Below, piece by piece: positions 1 through 9,790 of a DNA stretch of 64,000 nt. The position numbers were made by a program, and so were the translations under genes. The number at the start of each line of letters is the position of its first letter. Within the stretch, counting starts at the first letter, position 1. A model generated the notes under the pieces. It made no database searches and was not told the origin of the DNA. It was given only the letters and a program-made list of their open reading frames with translations. This DNA is from JBBWZH01 sp035544115 (GTDB taxonomy: Bacteria; Actinomycetota; Actinomycetes; Mycobacteriales; CADCTP01), in contig OY970235.1 in NCBI GenBank assembly GCA_963714145.1, positions 4,216,001 through 4,280,000 on the forward strand, written 5' to 3'.

Positions 1-205
1 CGACAACTGCGACCGGGGCGACAGCGCCGACCAGCGGAACCGGCCGTTCCGGCTCGGCAGCCGGGTCCGGCATCCGGAGTGGGGCACCGGCACCGTGCAG
101 CTCTACGAGGAGGACGACCGGGTGGTGGTCCTCTTCGACGAGGTCGGCTACAAGACCCTCGCGCTACCTGTCGTCGCCGCGCACACCCTGCTGACCCCAG
201 CCTGA
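1..205 (+). CDS. recQ: RecQ-family DNA helicase, C-terminal end (partial)
   Basis: Only the last 67 residues are present, read from base 2 to the TGA at 203-205. The first residues DNC are the end of the cysteine-rich zinc-binding segment of RecQ helicases. They are followed by a conserved actinobacterial C-terminal module (RHPEWGTGTV, then VVLFDEVGYKTLAL) that I associate with RecQ proteins of this phylum. The enzyme would unwind DNA 3'-5' with ATP during repair. The helicase core lies outside the window, so the call rests on this tail alone. Confidence 0.72.
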   Translation, partial: DNCDRGDSADQRNRPFRLGSRVRHPEWGTGTVQLYEEDDRVVVLFDEVGYKTLALPVVAAHTLLTPA

Positions 206-305
206 CAGCGCCGGCCGGGCCGGGCCACGGCTGGATCGGGACCTGGAGTCCGTGCGGGGGTGCTGGCTGAGGTTGCTGGTAGCTCGGGGACCTAGAGTCC
301 TGGGG

Positions 306-1223
306 GTGCTTGCGCTGACCGTGACGCCGACGCCGCCGCACGTGGTGCTGGCTGAGGTTGCTGATCCGGTGCCGTTGCCGAGTCAGGCGGTCGTCCGGGT
401 GCGGGCGGTCTCGCTGAACCGGGGTGAGGTGAGCGACCTGGCGGGCCTGCCGGCCGGGTCGGTCCCCGGCTGGGATGCGGTCGGCGTGATCGAGCGGGCC
501 GCCGCGGACGGCAGCGGGCCGCCGGTAGGTTCCCGGGTGGTCGGCCTGGTCAAGCGCGGGGCGTGGGCCGAGTTGGCGGCCGTGCCGACCGCGATGCTGG
601 CGCCGATCCCGGACCGGGTCCCGGACGCGCAGGCCGCCACACTGCCGACCGCGGGGCTGACGGCGCTGCGGTCGCTGGAGGTCGCCGGCCTGGTGCTGGG
701 CAAGCGGGTCCTGGTCACCGGCGCGACCGGCGGGGTGGGCCGGTTCGCTGTCCAGCTCGCCCACGCGAGTGGCGCGCAGGTGACCGCGCTGGTCCGGGAC
801 CTGGCCGCGGACGGGCTGCTGCGCCGGCTCGGCGCCGACCACGTGACGGCGCAGCTCGACGGTGACTTCGACCTGATCGTCGACGCCGTCGGCGGCGCCA
901 CCTTCGGGCTCGCGATCGAGCACGTCGCGGCACGCGGGATCGTGGTGAACCTCGCGACCCGGGACGACGAGGAGACCGTCACCTTTCGCGCGGCCCGGTT
1001 CGACCGGGCCCGCGGCGCCCGGATCTACACGCTGAACCTGCCGGACGAACTCGCCGCCCACGCCAGCGGCACCGCCGATCTGGCCCGCCTCTGCGCCCTG
1101 GTCGCCGACCGGCGCCTGGACGGCCAGATCGAACTGGACGAGTCCTGGCGCCGGGCCGCGCCGGCCCTCGTCGCGTTGATGCACCGCCACATCGGCGGCA
1201 AAGCCGTCCTGCACATCGACTGA
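306..1223 (+). CDS. Quinone oxidoreductase-like MDR dehydrogenase
   Basis: A 305-residue medium-chain dehydrogenase/reductase of the zinc-free quinone reductase type, expected to use NADPH in the cytosol. The N-terminal GroES-like domain contains LNRGEV, and the Rossmann domain shows VTGATGGVG near residue 140 followed by VQLAHASGA. No cysteine-rich structural zinc loop is visible. The frame is open back to a GTG at 252, and a further GTG lies at 321. I prefer GTG 306 because it gives a normal family N-terminus (LTVTPTPPHVVLAEV), but no convincing ribosome-binding site decides it. The substrate is unknown. It is followed by a strong hairpin terminator shared with the convergent sedolisin gene. 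Confidence 0.8.
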   Translation: MLALTVTPTPPHVVLAEVADPVPLPSQAVVRVRAVSLNRGEVSDLAGLPAGSVPGWDAVGVIERAAADGSGPPVGSRVVGLVKRGAWAELAAVPTAMLAPIPDRVPDAQAATLPTAGLTALRSLEVAGLVLGKRVLVTGATGGVGRFAVQLAHASGAQVTALVRDLAADGLLRRLGADHVTAQLDGDFDLIVDAVGGATFGLAIEHVAARGIVVNLATRDDEETVTFRAARFDRARGARIYTLNLPDELAAHASGTADLARLCALVADRRLDGQIELDESWRRAAPALVALMHRHIGGKAVLHID

Positions 1224-1253
1224 CTCAGCCACCCGGGCCGGCACGGCGCCAGC

Positions 1254-1291
1254 GCGGGCCCGCCCTCCGGAAGTGCTGAGGGCGGGCCCGC
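1254..1291. terminator. Bidirectional hairpin terminator
   Basis: A perfect 13-bp inverted repeat (GCGGGCCCGCCCT at 1254-1266 and its complement at 1279-1291) with a 12-nt loop. It lies between the convergent MDR and sedolisin genes, 30 and 22 bp from their stop codons. There is no U-tract, as is usual in high-GC actinobacteria. Confidence 0.85.
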
Positions 1292-1312
1292 CTCGACGGT
1301 TGGTCCGTCGGC

Positions 1313-2650
1313 TCAGAACGAACCGGTGCCGTTCGGGGTACCCAGGCCCGACGGCCCGTCGTAGCCCGGCAGCCCGGTGCAGAGGTAGTCCTCGCCGCAG
1401 AAGCCGTTGGAGCCGCCGACGACGTCGAACAGATGCTGCCGGTGCGAGTAGAGGCGGGAGGCGTCGTCGACATGCCGGCCGTTGCCGGCGAGGGCGTAGA
1501 CGCCGGCGATGATCGGGGCGGAGGCGCTGGTGCCGCCGACGGTGATCCAGCCGTTGTCCGCACCGAGACCGAAGGTGTCGTAGACGGCCAGGCCGGTCTC
1601 CGGGTCGGCCACCGCCGCGACGTCGGCCGTCGTGCGCATCTGGCAGTTCCGGTCGCGCTGCCAGCGCGGCTTGTCGAACCAGGCCGAGCAGCCGGAGCCG
1701 GCACCCGACCAGACCGTCTCGGACCACCCGCGGCGGTTGTGGGCACGGTTGAGAGTGGTGCCGCCGACGGCGGTCACGGTGCTCAGTACCGCCGGGAAGG
1801 AGGCGATGGTGAAGCCGAAGTCACCGGACGAGGCGGTGATCGGCACCCCGGGGTGGTCGTAGCTGGCGGCGACGTCGTCGATGCCGTTGAACTCGCTGGC
1901 GCCGTAGCTGTTGGACACCTCGGTGGCGCCGAGCCGGACCGCGGTGTCGACCGCGGCGGCCAGCGACTCCAGCAGGTTGTCGTCGCCCTCGACCAGCAGG
2001 ATGTGGCACTTCGGGCAGACCGCCGACACCATCTGGATGTCCAGCGCGATCTCCACGCCCCAGCCCACGTCCGGCTCGGGCAGCGGCGCGGCGTCGCCGC
2101 GCTGGTTCACCTTGCGGAAGCAGCCGTTCGCGGTGGTGCAGGCCGGCAGCCCGAACGTGCTGCGGTAGACGGCGAGGTCGGCCTCGGCGTTCGGGTTGTC
2201 GAAGGCGTCCACGATCGCGACGGTCTGGCCGGCGCCGCGGGTGCGGTACGGCAGGTTGTAGGCCGAGGCGAGGTCGGCCGGGCCGTAGCCGGCCGGCGGC
2301 GGCATCGCCGACGGGGCAGCGGAGCGCGACGTGGCCGCCGACCGGCCGGAGCGGAACTCGGCGAAGCAACGGGCCCGGCCGGCCGGTGCGTCCGCGCAGG
2401 CCGAGCGGGTCGCACCGGACCCGGTCGGCAGCGGAGCGCCGGTCGGTGCCGGTGCGGCGCCGGCCGGGGCGGCCAGCCCGGCGATGGCCAGGGCCGCGAC
2501 GGCGACCGCCAGCCGGGTGTTTCGCACCTGCCACCGTGACCTGCGGCGATCGCCCACGTGATCAGGATCGCCGAAGCCTGGAGCCGCGACAGCGCGGTCA
2601 GGTGCGAGGAACGGGGCCAGCGACCGCGAGCGTCTGCTGGGTCGGATCAT
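1313..2650 (-). CDS. Secreted S53 sedolisin-family serine protease
   Basis: A 445-residue protein from the ATG at 2650, which has an excellent Shine-Dalgarno (GGAGGAG, 3 nt away). A GTG at 2527 would start directly at a classical signal peptide (VRNTRLAVAVAALAIAGLAA), so the true start is uncertain. The catalytic domain shows the sedolisin signatures VEIALDIQ (Glu/Asp of the Ser-Glu-Asp triad) and GGTSASAPI (nucleophile Ser). The short length indicates the compact bacterial type without the long pro-domain of kumamolisins. It probably degrades protein outside the cell. It lies 17 bp downstream of the secreted gene at 2668-4981 on the same strand and is probably co-transcribed with it. Confidence 0.87.
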   Translation of the reverse strand: MIRPSRRSRSLAPFLAPDRAVAAPGFGDPDHVGDRRRSRWQVRNTRLAVAVAALAIAGLAAPAGAAPAPTGAPLPTGSGATRSACADAPAGRARCFAEFRSGRSAATSRSAAPSAMPPPAGYGPADLASAYNLPYRTRGAGQTVAIVDAFDNPNAEADLAVYRSTFGLPACTTANGCFRKVNQRGDAAPLPEPDVGWGVEIALDIQMVSAVCPKCHILLVEGDDNLLESLAAAVDTAVRLGATEVSNSYGASEFNGIDDVAASYDHPGVPITASSGDFGFTIASFPAVLSTVTAVGGTTLNRAHNRRGWSETVWSGAGSGCSAWFDKPRWQRDRNCQMRTTADVAAVADPETGLAVYDTFGLGADNGWITVGGTSASAPIIAGVYALAGNGRHVDDASRLYSHRQHLFDVVGGSNGFCGEDYLCTGLPGYDGPSGLGTPNGTGSF

Positions 2651-2667
2651 GCTCTCCTCCGGGCGGG

Positions 2668-4981
2668 TCACGCGGCGCCGACCGTGTAGGCGCGGATGAC
2701 GGTCTGGGTGATGGCGTTGCCCGCGGCGTCGGTGGCGTGCACGCGGGTGGAGACGAAGCCGGCGGCCGGCGCGGTGAACACCGCGTCGAACCGGCCGCCG
2801 CCGGTGGCGGTGACCGCGGCGGTGGTCCAGGCTGGCGCCGTCGTCGAAGGACACCTCGACGCCGGCCCCGGTCACCGCGGCGTCCGGTGCGCCCTGGGTC
2901 GGCGCGACCGAGATACCCAGGTGGTTGACGCCACCGGGGACCCGACCGGTCAGGTCGACCGGCGCGGCGTAGTCGAGCCGGAGCAGCGGCAGCACCGCAC
3001 AGTCACCCGGTGGCAGGCTGCCGTCGGCCAGCGGCGAGCAGAGCCAGCTGGCCGGCGCCGTCCGCCCGGCCGGCCGGCCGGACGTGAACGTCCACTCGGT
3101 CTGCGACCGGGTGTCCTGGGTGTACCAGGGCGCGGTCCGGGTCGCGTCGAAGAGCAGCCGGTAGGTGGCGGTGGCCGCCGGCACGACGATCGTGGTGTCG
3201 ACGGTGTCGGCCTCGTCCTGGATCAGCGTGCCGTCCCGGAACAGCCGCATCCGGCTCGTCGCCGCCACCGGGCCGGACGTGCCGACCGCGAAGTCGACGA
3301 AGCCGAAGTGGCCGGGCACGGTGTCGGCGACCGGGGTCAGGAAAATGCCGACCGAGTCGCCCTGCCGGCAGGCCGGGCAGACGAACGCGAACGGGCCCAG
3401 GCCGGTGTCGAAGTCCAACCCCGGCCGCAGCACCGGCCGGGCCATCTCGACGGTCAGTTCCGTGCCGGCGGTGTACCGGCGGAAACCGTCGAAGAACTCG
3501 GCGGCGAAGATGAGGATCGGATTGTCCGGGTCACTGAAGTCCTGCACCGCCACGCCGACGTAGTCCTGCAGCCAGAGCACGTCCGACTGGCCCCTGACGT
3601 ACTCGACGCGCTCGCCCGGCACGGTGACCGGAGTCAGCAACCCGGCGAGGAAGTCGACCCAGGGCGCGACGGCCATCCGGACCGAGGCTGCCTCCCGCTG
3701 GCCATCGGCGTGGTAGCGCGCGTGCACCGTGGTGAGCTCGGCCGGCGTCACCTGGTACGTCTGCGACGGCGGGATCTGACCGGTGGCACCGAACTGCAGG
3801 TCGTAGCTGTACGGTGCCGGCTCGCCGGCCGGCGAGGAGACGTGGAAGCGGGTGCTGAAGTTCAACTGGCCGAACCGGGCCGCCGGGCCGGGCGCCACCC
3901 GGACGTCGAAGCCCTCGCCGAAGTCGAGGCCGGTCGCGACGATCAGCCCGTTGGCGTCGGTCCGACCCCAGTCGACGCCGGCGGCGTCGACCACGCCGGC
4001 GCGCGGCGTGTGCACCGCCAGCGGCACGGTCGCGGACCGCATGTCGACGGCCAGCGTCTGGGCCCGGCTCAGCTGATAGTCGGTGATGTTCACGACCCGG
4101 TCCACGACGGTGTCGCCGACCAGATCGAAGGTGTGCAGGAGCAGGCCGTAGTGCCCGGTGGGCACGCTGATCCGGGCCTCGCCGTCGACGACGAACGGGA
4201 AGCCGTTGACCTTCCGCACGTCGTCGGTGTTGACCACGGCCAGGTCGCCGAACGGCGCCGGCTGGCCATCCCCGCCGGTCACCGTGACCCGCAGCGTGAC
4301 CATCGGGAAGTGCGGCTGCACCGGCGGGCTCGCGGCGGCACCGGCATACCGGATGCCGGTCAGCCCGGCGAACATCCCGCCGATCGGCCAGTGCGCCGGC
4401 GCGTCCGCGCGGACCTGCGCGGCCAGCGCCGCGCCGAACGCGCGGGCCGAGGCGGGCGTGAGGTATCCGTCGACCGTGTTGCCCTGGGTGCGGGTCACGG
4501 TGACCCCCGGCACGGCGTGGTGCGCGGCGCCGGCCCGGTAGGTCAGCCGCAGCGGCAGCTGGCTGGTCGCGGCGGTGTAGCCGGCCCTGGTCAGCTGGGT
4601 CACGTCGAACAGCGCCGGGTCGAGCACCCGACCCAGGTACGGCGAGACCACCGCCGGGAAGACGAAGAGATCGCCGTTGCGCCGCTCGGTGCGGAACGAG
4701 CCGGTGAGGCCGTGCCGGTCCCGGGCCAGGAAGGCCGCGGTCTGCCGGCCGTCCGGGGTGGCGTGGACCTGGACCCAGTCGCCGGTCACCAGCGGGACCA
4801 GGGGCGCTCCCGGCGCGGTCGCCGACCGGCTCGCCGGCGGCGCGGCGGAGGCCGGACTGAGCCCGGGGACGGCCAGCCCGGAGACGGCCAGCCCGAGCAC
4901 GGCCAACAGCAGAACCAGCGTGCGGGCCAGGGCCCGGCGTGGCGGCCGTTCGTGCGGGCGGAATTGGATAACTCGTGTCAT
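2668..4981 (-). CDS. Large secreted protein with S8-propeptide-like start, frameshifted near its end
   Basis: The ATG at 4981 has the Shine-Dalgarno AGGAG and leads into an N-terminal signal peptide (Arg-rich, then LARTLVLLLAVLGLAV). Near residue 50 VPLVTGDWVQVH resembles the opening of actinobacterial S8 subtilisin precursors, but no protease domain follows. The rest is about 700 residues of beta-rich sequence with a CPAC pair. At about 2831 one extra G:C pair shifts the frame. Before it the protein reads SFDDGAS; removing the base restores WTTAAVTATGGGRF and a good C-terminal beta-sandwich ending ITQTVIRAYTVGAA with a stop at 2668-2670. As written, the frame instead runs into the downstream sedolisin. 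It is either a sequencing error or a recent mutation. The function is unknown. Confidence 0.65.
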
Positions 4982-5176
4982 GGCCGCTCCTGTGGCTGCG
5001 ACCGGCCGGACGGTCCGGGGTCGCACAGGTCCAACGGAAGGGACGGCCGGGCGGGTTTAGCGCGATCAACGCCCCATTCGCGAAGTTGCCCGTTCGGGCA
5101 GTGTTCGGCCGGGCGGTAGCGAACCAGCCCCCAAATCCAGTGGACGGTCGGGCCGGCGGCCGATCATGCTCGCCCG

Positions 5177-6385
5177 GTGTCTCAGCCACTGCCCGGCGGC
5201 CTGGTCCTGCGCACCGCCCGGCCCGCCGACCTCGACCAGATCACCGCCCTCCTCACGGAGCGCTCCGATGCCGATGACGCGGCCGACCACCGGCTCGTCG
5301 TCGAGGACCCGGACGCGGGCTGGGAGTCCTGCGCGGTGGTGGTCGACGGCGACCGGGTCGTGTCCACCGCCACGCTGCTGGACGAGACGCTGATCCTCGG
5401 CGGGCTGCCGATTCCGGCCGGCCAGGTGGAGCTGGTCGCCACCGACCGGGCGCACGAAGGGCGCGGCCTGGTCCGGGCGCTCATGGGCTGGGCACACGAA
5501 CGCTCGGCGCGGCGCGGTCACCTGGCTCAGGTGATGATCGGTATTCCGTACTTCTACCGGCTGTTCGGCTACCAGTACTCGATCGTGCTGCCGCAGGCCC
5601 GCGCCGTGCGGACCGTCCCGCCGCTGCCCGCCGGGCACGCCGTGCGCCTGGCCGGCCCCGCCGACATCGCGGCGATGGCCAGCCTCCAGGACGCCACCCA
5701 GCGGGCGTACGACCTGAGCATGCCGCACTCCGCGGCCTGCTGGCGCTGGCTGATGGCCCGCGACGGGAGCATCCAGCTGCTGGTCGAACGCGACGGCGCC
5801 GCGGTGGCGACCGGCCTGATCACCCCGCCCGACGACGACGTGGTGCTCGGTGAGGTGGCCGCCGCCGACCCGGCCGGGGCGCACGCGCTGCTGGCCCATG
5901 CCGCGACCCGGACCGACGGCGGCGACCTCGCGGTCAAGGAACGTCCCGGCTGCGTCGGCGGGGAGGCGCTGGAGCCCTTCCTGGCGCCGCCGTCGCGGCT
6001 GGCCGAGCGCTACTACATCCGCGTACCGGACACCGCGACGCTGCTGGAACACCTGCGGCCGGTGCTGTCCGCCCGGCTCGCCGCCTCCGACCTGGCCGGC
6101 GACAGCGGCGAGGCCGTCGTGTCGTTCTTCCGCGAGCACGTCCGGCTGCCGTACGCCAACGGCGCGGTGGGCGCGGTGCAGACCGGTGGGCGCATGCAGG
6201 CGCCGGGCGTCGTCGGCGGCGCCGGCGTGGCCCCGGACATGATCGGCCCCTTGCTGTTCGGCCCGGACGGCATCGGCGGCCTGGCCGAGCGGTACCCGGA
6301 CGTCTACCCGGGCCGCAACGACGAGCTGATGCGGACGCTGTTCCCGCCGGTAACCGCCGACCTGCTCACGTTCTACCTGCCGTAG
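5177..6385 (+). CDS. Eis-like GNAT N-acetyltransferase
   Basis: A 402-residue protein from GTG 5177, matching the usual length of Eis-type acetyltransferases (tandem GNAT folds plus an SCP2-like C-terminal domain). The first GNAT domain contains VELVATDRAHEGRGLVRALM, which holds the acetyl-CoA pyrophosphate loop, followed by GIPYFYRLFGYQYS, typical of this family (YxRFGYxxA). The C-terminus ends with a free carboxylate after FYLP, as Eis enzymes do near their catalytic terminus. Relatives acetylate amines on aminoglycosides, peptides or proteins. The substrate here cannot be read. The gene is monocistronic and convergent with the regulator at 6415-8820. Confidence 0.8.
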   Translation: MSQPLPGGLVLRTARPADLDQITALLTERSDADDAADHRLVVEDPDAGWESCAVVVDGDRVVSTATLLDETLILGGLPIPAGQVELVATDRAHEGRGLVRALMGWAHERSARRGHLAQVMIGIPYFYRLFGYQYSIVLPQARAVRTVPPLPAGHAVRLAGPADIAAMASLQDATQRAYDLSMPHSAACWRWLMARDGSIQLLVERDGAAVATGLITPPDDDVVLGEVAAADPAGAHALLAHAATRTDGGDLAVKERPGCVGGEALEPFLAPPSRLAERYYIRVPDTATLLEHLRPVLSARLAASDLAGDSGEAVVSFFREHVRLPYANGAVGAVQTGGRMQAPGVVGGAGVAPDMIGPLLFGPDGIGGLAERYPDVYPGRNDELMRTLFPPVTADLLTFYLP

Positions 6386-6414
6386 CTGCCCTAGCTGCCG
6401 CACCGCCGCGCCGC

Positions 6415-8820
6415 CTACCTGCCGTAACCTCCGGCCGGGCTGGCGGCACCCGGACCGTCGTCGGCGGCGGGGCCGAGCAGGTCGTGGTCGGTGAGGCAGG
6501 CGAGGACGTCGTCGGCGCCGGGCAGCGCGAGCTCGACGTACAGCTCGTAGGCGAGCTGCCAGTGCCGGCGGGCCCGCTCCTGGTCCCCGGTCGCCTGGTA
6601 GATGGCACCGAGGTTGTGGTGCGCGCACGCCTGCTCGTGCCGGTTGCCGATCTCGAGCGCCACCGCGAGCGCGGCGGCATGCTCGCGGGCGGCCTGCTGG
6701 GTGTCGCCGACCGCGCGCAGCGACTCGGCCAGGGCGTTGCCCACCTCGGCCTCGCCGACCCGCTCCCCCAGCGCGCGGAAGGCGGCGAGCGCCTGCCGCT
6801 GGTGCACCACGGCCAGCTCCGGACGGCCCTGCGCGCGGTAGGCGACACCGAGGTTGCCCAGCGCCCGGGCCTCGTTCGTGCGGTCGCCGAGTTCGCGGAA
6901 GACGGCCAGCACCTGCCGGTCGTGCTCGACGGCCAGGTCGGAGCGGCCCTGCAGGTGGTGCGCGACGCCGAGCACGCCCAGCGCGCGGGCCTCCGCCTGG
7001 CGGTCGCCGACCTGCCGGGCCAGCGCGAGCGCCTGCCGAAGGTAGTCGATGCACCGGTCCAGCTGGACCTGCCGGGAGTAGACCACCGCCAGGTCGCAGC
7101 GGGCCCGGGACTCCGCGGCGCCGTCGCCGAGCCGCTGGGCCGCCCGCAGCGCGTGCCCGTGCACGGTCAGCGCATCGGGGTAGTGCCCGCCGCTGTCCAG
7201 GTACCGGAACAGCGTGCTGGCCAGCACGACGACCTGCTCCGGCGAGCCGTGCGCGGCGGTCCCGACCAGGTTGGCGCGCTCGGCGTCCAGCCAGGCCTGC
7301 GCGGCGGCCAGGTCGGCGAGCTCCGGTGCCGGCGTGCCCGGGTCGGGCACCGGCGGCCGGCGGTGTCGCTCGGCCGGGTGCAGCGCGTCCATCGCGGCGG
7401 CCGCGGTGGCGACGTAGTAGCCGTACAGCCGGGCCAGCGCCGCGCGCCGGTCCGCCTCGGCCTCGTCGCGGCGGGCCAGCTCGGCGGCGTACACCCGGAG
7501 CAGGTCGTGCATGCCGAACCGGCCCGCCGCGCCGGCCTGCACGAGGTGGGCGCGGCTGAGCCGGCCCAGCGCCCGGCGGGCCGCGGCCAGGCTGGTGCCG
7601 GTGAGCGCGGCCACCGCGTAGCCGTCGACGTCGGCGCCCGGATGCAGGCCGAGCAGCCGGAACGCGCGCCGGTCCGTGGCCGGCAGGCGCTGGTACGACC
7701 AGGAGAACACGCTGCGTACGGCGGTGTGCGGGTCGCCGCCGGCGTCGAGCAGGTCCAGCCGCTGCCGCTGGTCGGCGAGCTCGTCGACCAGCTCCGTGAG
7801 CGTGCTGCCCGGCCGGCTGGTGGCCAGCTCGGCGGCGACCCGCAGCGCCAGCGGAAGCCGCCCGCACTGGGCCGCGAGCGCCGCGGCGGCCGCCGGCTCG
7901 GCGTCCACCCGCGGACCGACCAGCCGGCGCAGCAACGCCCGTGCGTCCGCGGGCGGCAGCAGGTCGAGGTCGATCCGGTGCGCGCCGTCCCTGGCCACCA
8001 GGCCGGCGAGCGAGTCCCGGCTGGTGACCAGGACCAGGCCGGGCCCGGTGCCGGGCAGCAGCGGCCGGACCTGCTCGACCGAGCCCGCGTTGTCCAGCAG
8101 CACCAGCACCCGGCGGCCGGCGATCTCGGCGCGGTACCGGGCGGTCCGCTCGGCCCGGTCCAGCGGTACGTCCGCGGCGGGCACGCCGAGCGCCCGCAGC
8201 AGCGCGGCGAGCGCGTCGGCCGGCGGCATCGGCTGGTCGGCGTCGTACCCGCGCAGGTTCACGTACAGCTGGCCGTCCGGGAACCGGTCCGCGACCCGGT
8301 GCGCCCAGCGGACCGCGAGCGCCGTCTTGCCCACCCCGGCGGTGCCGGACACCGCCGAGATGACCACCGCGGCCGGCTCGGCCGCGCCGGTGAGCCGGTC
8401 CAGCTCGGCCAGGTCGGCCGCCCGGCCGGTGAACGCGGCCACGTCGGCCGGGAGATGCGCCGGCGCCGACCCGGCCCGGGCGGCCGGTATCGGCCGGCGG
8501 CGCCGCTCGTCGACCCGGTCCCGGGCGGTGGCGAGCGCGCCCTGCTCGGCCGGCGTCGCACCGAGCAGCTGTGCCAGCACGTCGAACCGGTCGGTCGGCG
8601 GCAACACCTGGCCGGCGAAGTACCCGCCGACGATGCCCAGCGACCAGCCGGTCTTCGCGGCGATCTCCCGGTAGGTCAGCTCCGCCTCGCCCGACTGCCG
8701 GGCGTGCCGCCGGCGCAGCGTGCGCAACGCCTCCGCCAGCTCGGCTCCGGTGCCGACACCCGCGGCCAGCTCGGCGACGGGCTGCACCGGCCCACCCAGC
8801 GCGTCCTGCCCGCTGGCCAC
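6415..8820 (-). CDS. XRE HTH / NB-ARC / TPR regulator
   Basis: An 801-residue STAND regulator. The start is GTG 8820, preceded by GGAGG 8 nt upstream; an ATG at 8871 is a weaker alternative. An N-terminal helix-turn-helix (residues about 15-75, AAKTGWSLGIVGGYFAG) is followed by an NB-ARC ATPase with P-loop GTAGVGKTAL near residue 165, sensor region LVLLDNAGSVEQVRPLLPG and CGRLPLALRVAA. A winged helix (GMHDLLRVYA) follows, then about 245 residues of TPR repeats (EARALGVLGVAHHLQGR-type) at the C-terminus. Such proteins act as ligand-triggered transcription regulators, often for secondary metabolism. No target is evident. Confidence 0.88.
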   Translation of the reverse strand: MASGQDALGGPVQPVAELAAGVGTGAELAEALRTLRRRHARQSGEAELTYREIAAKTGWSLGIVGGYFAGQVLPPTDRFDVLAQLLGATPAEQGALATARDRVDERRRRPIPAARAGSAPAHLPADVAAFTGRAADLAELDRLTGAAEPAAVVISAVSGTAGVGKTALAVRWAHRVADRFPDGQLYVNLRGYDADQPMPPADALAALLRALGVPAADVPLDRAERTARYRAEIAGRRVLVLLDNAGSVEQVRPLLPGTGPGLVLVTSRDSLAGLVARDGAHRIDLDLLPPADARALLRRLVGPRVDAEPAAAAALAAQCGRLPLALRVAAELATSRPGSTLTELVDELADQRQRLDLLDAGGDPHTAVRSVFSWSYQRLPATDRRAFRLLGLHPGADVDGYAVAALTGTSLAAARRALGRLSRAHLVQAGAAGRFGMHDLLRVYAAELARRDEAEADRRAALARLYGYYVATAAAAMDALHPAERHRRPPVPDPGTPAPELADLAAAQAWLDAERANLVGTAAHGSPEQVVVLASTLFRYLDSGGHYPDALTVHGHALRAAQRLGDGAAESRARCDLAVVYSRQVQLDRCIDYLRQALALARQVGDRQAEARALGVLGVAHHLQGRSDLAVEHDRQVLAVFRELGDRTNEARALGNLGVAYRAQGRPELAVVHQRQALAAFRALGERVGEAEVGNALAESLRAVGDTQQAAREHAAALAVALEIGNRHEQACAHHNLGAIYQATGDQERARRHWQLAYELYVELALPGADDVLACLTDHDLLGPAADDGPGAASPAGGYGR

Positions 8821-8954
8821 AGCCCCTGCCTCCGCACTGTCGCAGCCTTGGGGCAAGCGTAGGTCAGGCATTCGACGGGCTGCCACCGGGTGCGGTGGCC
8901 GGCACGATGGGGAGCCGGCCAGCACGGAGCCGGCCGGCGCGGCGGCGATCGACC

Positions 8955-9719
8955 TCAGCGGCTGGGCGGCACCAGCTCCGGCGGCAGCCAGCTGTACAGG
9001 TCGTGCGGGTCGGGTCGGCTGTCCCGGAAGATCCGGTCCCCCGCGCTGCGCAGGTCCAGCGGGTGCGCGATCCGATCGCCGATGCGGATCAGGAACCCCT
9101 GCGGGGTGGTGAACCGCATCAGCGGCACCCCGGGCGGCGGGGGCTGCGCCGCCGGTATGGTCCGCTCGCCGGCTGCCGGCGCGGCGGCCCGCCGCAGGTA
9201 CAGCACGGTCTCGACGCCGCGCGGGGCGGCCGCGTCGAAGCTGGCCGCCGGCTCGAAGCCCGGCTTGACCGCCGCCACGTACGCGGTGCCGCCGGGCAGC
9301 GCACCTTTCAGCACCCGGGTGACCGAGACGACGTACACCAGGTGCTCGATCCGCCCGGGGTCGTCGGCGGCGCTGCCGGCGATCCGGCCCTCCCGGATCT
9401 GCGCCAGCCGGCCCAGCACGACCGCCTCGGACCGCCCGGCCAGTTCGGTCGGCGTCGCGGCCGGGTTGTAGTCGGCCGCGTAGCCGCCGTACAGCCGGAG
9501 GAAGGGATCGACCGGCGCCCCGCTGGCGTCGTGGCCGGCCGGCCGGGCCGGCGGCGCCGCGGGCCCGGTGGCCCGGGTGCACGCCGGCCCGGCGACGAGC
9601 AGCGCGGCGAGCACGGCCAGCAGCCGCCGGCCGGCGGCGGCCCCGGACCTGGTCGCGTCGCGGCCGCCCGCACATCGAGCCGTACCCGGTCCTCCCGGTG
9701 GACGGGGCCGGACCGCCAC
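8955..9719 (-). CDS. Putative secreted or lipid-anchored protein of unknown function
   Basis: About 254 residues. The only nearby start in frame is GTG 9719, with GGAGG 11 nt upstream. An N-terminal region rich in Arg and Gly precedes a hydrophobic stretch (LLAVLAALLVAGPAC), which would be a signal peptide with a weak lipobox. The mature part (VDPFLRLYGGYAADYNP, TRVLKGALPGG, GVETVLYLRR, LIRIGDRIAHPLDLRSAGDR) suggests a small beta-rich extracellular domain I do not recognise. Codon use is normal for the window. The reading frame is convincing but the start is not. Confidence 0.6.
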   Translation of the reverse strand: MAVRPRPPGGPGTARCAGGRDATRSGAAAGRRLLAVLAALLVAGPACTRATGPAAPPARPAGHDASGAPVDPFLRLYGGYAADYNPAATPTELAGRSEAVVLGRLAQIREGRIAGSAADDPGRIEHLVYVVSVTRVLKGALPGGTAYVAAVKPGFEPAASFDAAAPRGVETVLYLRRAAAPAAGERTIPAAQPPPPGVPLMRFTTPQGFLIRIGDRIAHPLDLRSAGDRIFRDSRPDPHDLYSWLPPELVPPSR

Positions 9720-9748
9720 GCCCGTCGGGTCCTCCGGGCGGCTCAGGC

Positions 9749-9790
9749 GGCGGCTCAAGAGGCGGCTCAAGAGGCGGCTCAAGAGGCGGC
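9749..9790. repeat. 12-bp tandem repeat (3.5 copies) containing a stop codon
   Basis: The unit GGCGGCTCAAGA is repeated exactly three times and followed by a half unit. The TCA in the third unit (9779-9781) is the reverse complement of the stop codon of the metalloprotease gene, so the minisatellite straddles its 3' end. Confidence 0.9.

Noticed and set aside
1313..4981. One fused secreted protein plus sedolisin
   Set aside because: The fusion segment is low-complexity Arg/His sequence caused by a single extra base; the sedolisin has its own strong ribosome site at 2650.
2696..5119. Long plus-strand open frame opposite the secreted protein gene
   Set aside because: Arg/Gly/Pro-rich translation without domain signal; it is the antisense shadow of a high-GC gene. 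The same holds for 6484-8862, 18885-21593, 46288-49545 and 55388-57247.
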